A stretch of 5,714 nucleotides of DNA, from the NCBI GenBank assembly GCA_036276235.1, contig DATBDZ010000066.1:1-5714 (forward strand), read 5' to 3'. The notes below the pieces were generated by a model, which saw only the letters and a program-made list of their open reading frames with translations, made no database searches and was not told the DNA's origin. Made by a program: the position numbers and the translations under genes. The number at the start of each line of letters is the position of its first letter. The stretch's first letter is position 1. This document shows, one piece after another, positions 4,677 through 5,714 of the stretch. The stretch is from JANWHF01 sp036276235. GTDB taxonomy: Bacteria; Planctomycetota; Phycisphaerae; Tepidisphaerales; Tepidisphaeraceae.

Positions 4677-5714
4677 ATGCCCGATTCACCGCTCATCCTG
4701 AACACCGATCGCGGCCTCTATTGCCCGGCCGGCGATTTTTATGTCGATGCGTGGGCGGCGGTGCCGCGCACGATTGTTACGCATGCTCACTCCGATCACG
4801 CGCGGCGTGGGTCGTCGCGGTATCTCGCCGCGTCGGATGGAGTAAACGTGCTTCGGCATCGAATGGGGGATGACGCCGCGATTGATTCGATTGAATATAG
4901 CCAATCCCTGGACATGAACGGCGTTCGCGTCTCGCTGCATCCGGCGGGGCATCTGCTTGGGTCGGCACAGGTGCGCATCGAACACAAGGGCGAGATCTGG
5001 GTCATCACCGGCGACTACAAACGACAGGCGGATCCGACATGTCGGCCATTTGAGCTTGTGCCGTGTCATACGCTCGTGACGGAATGCACGTTTGGGCTGC
5101 CGATCTTTCGCTGGCGCGAGCCGGCGACTGTCATAGCTGACATCAACGAGTGGTGGCGCGGGAATGCCGCGGCGGGGCGGACGAGCATTCTGCTAGCGTA
5201 TTCGCTCGGCAAAGCCCAGCGCGTGCTGGCGTCAGTTGATCCGACGATCGGGCCGATCCTCCTGCACGGCGCGGTGATGGGAATGGTGGAGGCGTATCGC
5301 CAAAGCGGCGTTGCGCTGCCGCCGGCGGAACATGCTTCGCCGGAAAACGCCAAGGCGCAGCGCGGGAAGGCCTTGGTGATTTGTCCTCCCTCGGCGGTGG
5401 GGGGAACGTGGGTGCGGAAATTCGGCGCGACATCGATCGGCGTCGCCTCCGGCTGGATGCAGGTGCGCGGGTTCCGCCGCCGCGGCGGAATCGATCGCGG
5501 GTTTGTCCTGTCGGATCATGTCGATTGGCCGGCGCTGATGCAGACGATCGACGAAACCGGCGCCGAGCATGTCATCGCGACGCACGGATATACGCAGCAA
5601 TTGGCGCGCTATTTGACTGAGCAGGGGAGAAGCGTCTCCGTATTTCAAACGCGGTTTAGTGATGCGGATGAGGAAAATGTGCCAGGTGAAGGATCGCCAA
5701 ATGAAAATTCGTGA
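4677..5714 (+). CDS. Ligase-associated DNA exonuclease (metallo-beta-lactamase fold)
   Basis: This complete 345-residue protein is predicted to be a two-metal hydrolase of the beta-CASP-like branch, in the bacterial family annotated as ligase-associated DNA exonuclease (TIGR04122) and once named mRNA 3'-end processing factor. Visible motifs in order are LYCPAGDFYVD (14-24), the metal-binding THAHSDHAR with H36, H38, D40 and H41, PAGHLLGSAQ with H92, TGDYK with D113, TECTFGLP (135-142), AYSLGKAQR, LHGAV, ASGWMQVRG, LSDHVDW with D280 and H281, and ATHG with H303. The set and length fit an intact cytosolic enzyme. It has no signal peptide and an acidic C-terminal tail. ATG at 4677 places LYCPAGD at the expected distance from the N-terminus, although no strong ribosome binding site precedes it. 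Members are typically encoded beside an ATP-dependent DNA ligase and a Lhr-type helicase and are thought to act in DNA repair. The overlapping start at 5701 fits that. The biochemical role rests on family annotation. Confidence 0.93.
   Translation: MPDSPLILNTDRGLYCPAGDFYVDAWAAVPRTIVTHAHSDHARRGSSRYLAASDGVNVLRHRMGDDAAIDSIEYSQSLDMNGVRVSLHPAGHLLGSAQVRIEHKGEIWVITGDYKRQADPTCRPFELVPCHTLVTECTFGLPIFRWREPATVIADINEWWRGNAAAGRTSILLAYSLGKAQRVLASVDPTIGPILLHGAVMGMVEAYRQSGVALPPAEHASPENAKAQRGKALVICPPSAVGGTWVRKFGATSIGVASGWMQVRGFRRRGGIDRGFVLSDHVDWPALMQTIDETGAEHVIATHGYTQQLARYLTEQGRSVSVFQTRFSDADEENVPGEGSPNENS
5701..5714 (+). CDS. Start of next gene, possibly an ATP-dependent DNA ligase (3' end outside window)
   Basis: ATG at 5701 opens a frame reading MKIR before the window ends, and it overlaps the last 14 bases of the exonuclease gene. 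AAGGA at 5689-5693 with a 7-base spacer is one of the best ribosome binding sites in the window, which supports a real translationally coupled start. The ligase suggestion comes from the usual gene order of this exonuclease family and from the MK-basic beginning common in such ligases. Four residues cannot prove it. Confidence 0.4.

Noticed and set aside
4640..4873. Small + strand frame of 77 codons starting at ATG 4640
   Set aside because: It overlaps the start and metal-binding motif of the exonuclease in another frame and shows no protein features; its ATG falls within the candidate -10 box.
5232..5648. Minus-strand open frame of 138 codons opposite the exonuclease
   Set aside because: It lies entirely antisense to a well-supported enzyme and has an Arg/His/Pro-rich composition typical of shadow frames.

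Overview
The window is GC-rich and gene-dense, and every supported gene is on the + strand. Five consecutive genes end in a four-cysteine zinc ribbon of the form CxxCGYDL...CPECG, carried just inside a membrane segment. From memory, this ribbon, together with an LWxRSYW-like N-terminal membrane segment, recurs in many uncharacterised proteins of Planctomycetota (Phycisphaerae-like lineages). That is the most likely source, but no database was searched.

Positions 1-4390 hold a tandem array of five divergent paralogues, the first cut by the window edge. The basic module is a basic N-terminus (RR, KLRRRR or KRLxRI), a transmembrane helix, a variable extracytoplasmic domain, a second transmembrane helix, an Arg-rich stretch and a cytoplasmic zinc ribbon. 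The third and fifth genes are single modules. The fourth is two modules fused, with the ribbon kept only at the very end. The first looks like the same kind of fusion. The second carries an extra hydrophobic segment plus Arg cluster before its complete module. All four internal junctions are 4-base start/stop overlaps (ATGA or GTGA), so the array is very likely one translationally coupled operon whose promoter lies upstream of the window. Its function is unknown.

Positions 4391-4676 are intergenic. They contain a striking inverted repeat with two 57-base arms matching at 56 positions around a 63-base loop. It resembles a non-autonomous mobile element or REPIN-like palindrome. A weak promoter candidate follows it.

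Positions 4677-5714 encode a complete metallo-beta-lactamase-fold nuclease of the ligase-associated DNA exonuclease family. At 5701 a new ATG with a good ribosome binding site overlaps its 3' end. This is probably the start of the next operon gene, by family context an ATP-dependent DNA ligase, but only four complete codons are visible. The two gene groups have no evident functional link and are separated by the inverted repeat.
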